From positions 124,001-188,000 of the forward strand of contig NZ_JADUCM010000003.1 of assembly GCF_016009175.1 (NCBI RefSeq): a stretch of DNA of 64,000 bases, given 5' to 3'. The stretch comes from Pseudomonas alkylphenolica. Lineage in GTDB: Bacteria > Pseudomonadota > Gammaproteobacteria > Pseudomonadales > Pseudomonadaceae. Position 1 is the first letter of the stretch. Every line of letters begins with the position of its first letter. Positions 62,146-64,000 of the stretch are shown piece after piece. Below the pieces are notes generated by a model. It did not search any database. It saw only the letters and a program-made list of their open reading frames with translations, and was not told the origin of the DNA. Position numbers and translations under genes: made by a program.

Positions 62146-63447
62146 ATGAATCGTGCTCAAACCCTGCCTGGTATCGCTGTGCCTGCAACGTCCTCGTTTC
62201 GCATTGCGCAGTGGCGCATGCTGCTCGCTGCGATGTTCTGTTACCTGTTCTTTTACACCGGCCGCCAAACCTTCGGCTTCGCCATCCCCGGTATGCAGGC
62301 CGAGTTCGGCCTGACCAAGGAAACCCTCGGCTGGATCTCGGCGGCCATGCTTTGGGCCTACGCCATCGGCCAGGCCATCAACGGCAACCTGGCGGACAAG
62401 TACGGCGGCCGGAAAATCATGAGCCTGGGGGCGGTGCTGTCGTGTGCCGCCAACTGGGTCACCAGTTTTGCCAGTGGCTTTGCCAGCCTGATCCTGCCGT
62501 GGGGGATCAATGGCTACTTCCAGGCCTTGGGCTGGGCACCGGGGAGTCGCTTGATCTCCAACTGGTGGGGCGTGTCCGAGCGCGGCAAGGTGTACGGCTT
62601 CTATGTGTTTGCCGCTGGCTGCGCTTCGGTCCTGTCCTACGTCACCTCGGTGGTCGTGCTGGAGGTGCTGCACCTGGAGTGGCGCTGGATCTTCCGCCTG
62701 CCGGTCCTGCTGATGCTGGCCGGTGGCATCCTGTTCTTCTTCATCGCCCGCGAACGGCCGCAGGACCTGGGTTTTGAACCCCTCGAAGATACCGGCGTAG
62801 CCAACGCCGCAGACAAGGCCCAGGAAGTGGACGCGGGCGAAGTCGAAAGTTCGCTGCAGCGCTACAAGGCCGTGTTGAAGAACCTGCGCCTGGTCATCGC
62901 GGCCATCTCCCTCGGGTTTCAGAACGCTGCCCGTTACGGCCTGATCGTCTGGGTGCCGGTGCACTTTCTTGGCGCCGACTGGAAGAGGGGCGGCGACGGC
63001 TGGATCGACCCCAAGTGGATCACCGTGGCGCTGCCGGTGGGCATGGCGGTCGGGGCGCTGAGCAATGGCTGGGTGTCCGACAAGCTGTTCGGTTCCAAGC
63101 GCTACCTGGCGATCATGCTCTACATGGTCCTGGGCGCGGCGGTGAGCCTGTGGATGTGGAGTTTGCCGGCACACAGCACCATCGGGCTGGTGGCACTGTT
63201 TCTCTGCGGCTTCTTTGTCTACGGCCCGGCCTCCAGCTTTTGGGCGCTGTGCCCGGACCTGGTAGGTGCCAAGCGTGCAGGCACCGCCACCGGGGTGATG
63301 AACTTTGCCTCCTACCTGTTTGCCGGCCTGGCCGAACCCTTGATCGGCAGCATGCTCGACAGCACCGGCAATACTTCGCTGATTTTCGTGATGGTCGCCA
63401 CCGCCTGTATATGTAGTGCAGTGGTTGCGCTGTTCGTGCGGCGCTGA
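62146..63447 (+). CDS. MFS transporter of the organophosphate:phosphate antiporter type
   Basis: 433 residues, twelve helices. The first helix block MLLAAMFCYLFFYTGRQTFGFAIPGMQ (split here at YTGRQ) resembles GlpT/UhpT/PgtP, including the Arg that binds the phosphate group, as does the later DWKRGGDGWIDPKWI loop. It probably moves a phosphonate or phosphorylated compound. Position between the Fe-ADH and a LysR gene supports a phosphonate role. Start 62146 follows AAGGAAAAG. Confidence 0.85.
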   Translation: MNRAQTLPGIAVPATSSFRIAQWRMLLAAMFCYLFFYTGRQTFGFAIPGMQAEFGLTKETLGWISAAMLWAYAIGQAINGNLADKYGGRKIMSLGAVLSCAANWVTSFASGFASLILPWGINGYFQALGWAPGSRLISNWWGVSERGKVYGFYVFAAGCASVLSYVTSVVVLEVLHLEWRWIFRLPVLLMLAGGILFFFIARERPQDLGFEPLEDTGVANAADKAQEVDAGEVESSLQRYKAVLKNLRLVIAAISLGFQNAARYGLIVWVPVHFLGADWKRGGDGWIDPKWITVALPVGMAVGALSNGWVSDKLFGSKRYLAIMLYMVLGAAVSLWMWSLPAHSTIGLVALFLCGFFVYGPASSFWALCPDLVGAKRAGTATGVMNFASYLFAGLAEPLIGSMLDSTGNTSLIFVMVATACICSAVVALFVRR

Positions 63448-63488
63448 CCGGGCCGAATCGACTCAGACTTTCAGGGCTGGAGTTCTCC

Positions 63489-64000
63489 ATGTATCAGTAC
63501 CACAAGTGGCTTCGTTCGTTTCACGCGGTGGCCCGCACTGGCAGTTTTACCTTGGCCGCCGAGTACCTGAGTGTCGGCCAGCCCACCGTCAGTGAACAGG
63601 TGGGCGCGCTGGAGGCGCGGTTCTCTGTCGAGCTTTTCCATCGGCGCGGCAGGTACATCGAAATGAGCGCCGCCGGGCGTCAGTTGTACGCCATCACCCA
63701 GGGCCTGTTTGGTCAGGAAGACGAGGCACTGCAATTGCTGCAGAGCTTCCATCAGCGCAAAGAGGGCATGTTCAGGCTCGGGGCGGTGTCGCCGCCCATC
63801 GCCATGAGCCTGACCTACAGCCTGATGCAGCAGTACCCGGAAGTGAAGCTGGAGACATCGATCTCGTCGGAGCAGGGCACCCTGGAACGCCTGTACAACT
63901 TCGATATCGACGTGGCGATCCTGGCGCTGTCGGAGTTCGATCAGCGCTTGCACACCCGCTTGTACCGACGCTATCCGATCATCGGCGTGGTGCGTGAAGA
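63489..64000 (+). CDS. LysR-type regulator, truncated by window edge
   Basis: The first 170 residues are seen. HTH: MYQYHKWLRSFHAVARTGSF, TLAAEYLSVGQPTVSEQVGA, LEARFSVELFHRRGRYIEMS. The substrate-binding domain starts at RLGAVSPPIAMSLTYSL. It resembles the LysR regulators linked with 2-aminoethylphosphonate catabolism. GGAG lies 8 bases in front of the ATG. It lies 41 bp after the MFS gene, so co-transcription is possible. Confidence 0.85.
   Translation, partial: MYQYHKWLRSFHAVARTGSFTLAAEYLSVGQPTVSEQVGALEARFSVELFHRRGRYIEMSAAGRQLYAITQGLFGQEDEALQLLQSFHQRKEGMFRLGAVSPPIAMSLTYSLMQQYPEVKLETSISSEQGTLERLYNFDIDVAILALSEFDQRLHTRLYRRYPIIGVVRE

Overview
The window is about 62-65% GC bacterial chromosome and reads throughout as a fluorescent Pseudomonas, most likely of the P. 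putida group. Reasons: hpt, upp-uraA, mqo and a PA4642-type gene lie together as in Pseudomonas; there is a complete gallate (gal) cluster of P. putida type; REP-like palindromes carry the TGTAGGAGCGG and GTGGGAGC cores; and Shine-Dalgarno and codon use are uniform. I see no insertion sequence, prophage, CRISPR array, tRNA or rRNA. Gene order is dense and almost all intergenic gaps are short.

Layout. (1) 1-7.5 kb: the probable end of murI, a PagL-type lipid A deacylase, then a putative light- and UV-response block: a minus-strand operon DUF523/DUF1722 gene - MerR/LitR-like regulator - phrB photolyase, a renalase-like flavoenzyme, an SDR39U1-type protein and hemH. Three copies of TGTACA-N12-TGTA(C/T)A sit exactly in the two promoter regions of this block and match the published PplR1 (class II LitR) operator. 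(2) 7.5-24.7 kb: housekeeping genes. These are pyrimidine and purine salvage (uraA, upp, hpt), malate:quinone oxidoreductase, lipoproteins, an acyltransferase, a SRAP-family protein with exchanged catalytic residues, a chemoreceptor, an M48 lipoprotein protease, a GDT1-type manganese exporter behind a yybP-ykoY riboswitch, rsmC, hprA and a LysE exporter. (3) 24.8-33 kb: a lipid module with an acyl-CoA ligase, DUF1302, DUF1329 and a MalT-type LuxR regulator. (4) 33-37.2 kb: a lysozyme-inhibitor-like protein, a PAS-GGDEF diguanylate cyclase, a receiver-TPR response regulator and a stand-alone histidine kinase.

(5) 37.3-44.6 kb: an N-methylamine or amine catabolic module. It has a haem-dependent oxidative N-demethylase (DUF3445) with its PDR-type reductase and DmmA-like subunit, a PatD-type aminoaldehyde dehydrogenase, an MFS carrier, a GntR/FCD regulator and a soluble orphan Cache sensor. 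A shared AAACATAT motif links its two promoters. (6) 44.8-49.2 kb: four envelope-related genes of unknown function. One encodes an exported Gly/His-rich repeat protein. The others are a DUF6502 protein, translationally coupled to an exported DUF5666 protein with a roughly 150-residue (E-K-V)n tail, and an outer-membrane beta-barrel.

(7) 49.4-57.3 kb: the full gallate pathway, galT-galA-galP, galR and galBCD. GalR has two LysR-type DNA-binding domains in tandem. (8) 57.3-64 kb: a LysR regulator divergent from phnDCE (phosphonate ABC uptake), a phosphonate-associated iron alcohol dehydrogenase, an organophosphate-type MFS antiporter and a second LysR gene cut by the window edge.

The best candidates for under-described biology are the light regulon that includes a renalase, the N-demethylase/PatD/orphan-Cache module, the DUF6502/DUF5666/beta-barrel operon with its PEVK-like tail, and the SRAP variant. 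All functional calls rest on reading the sequence and recalled family knowledge; no database search was run.
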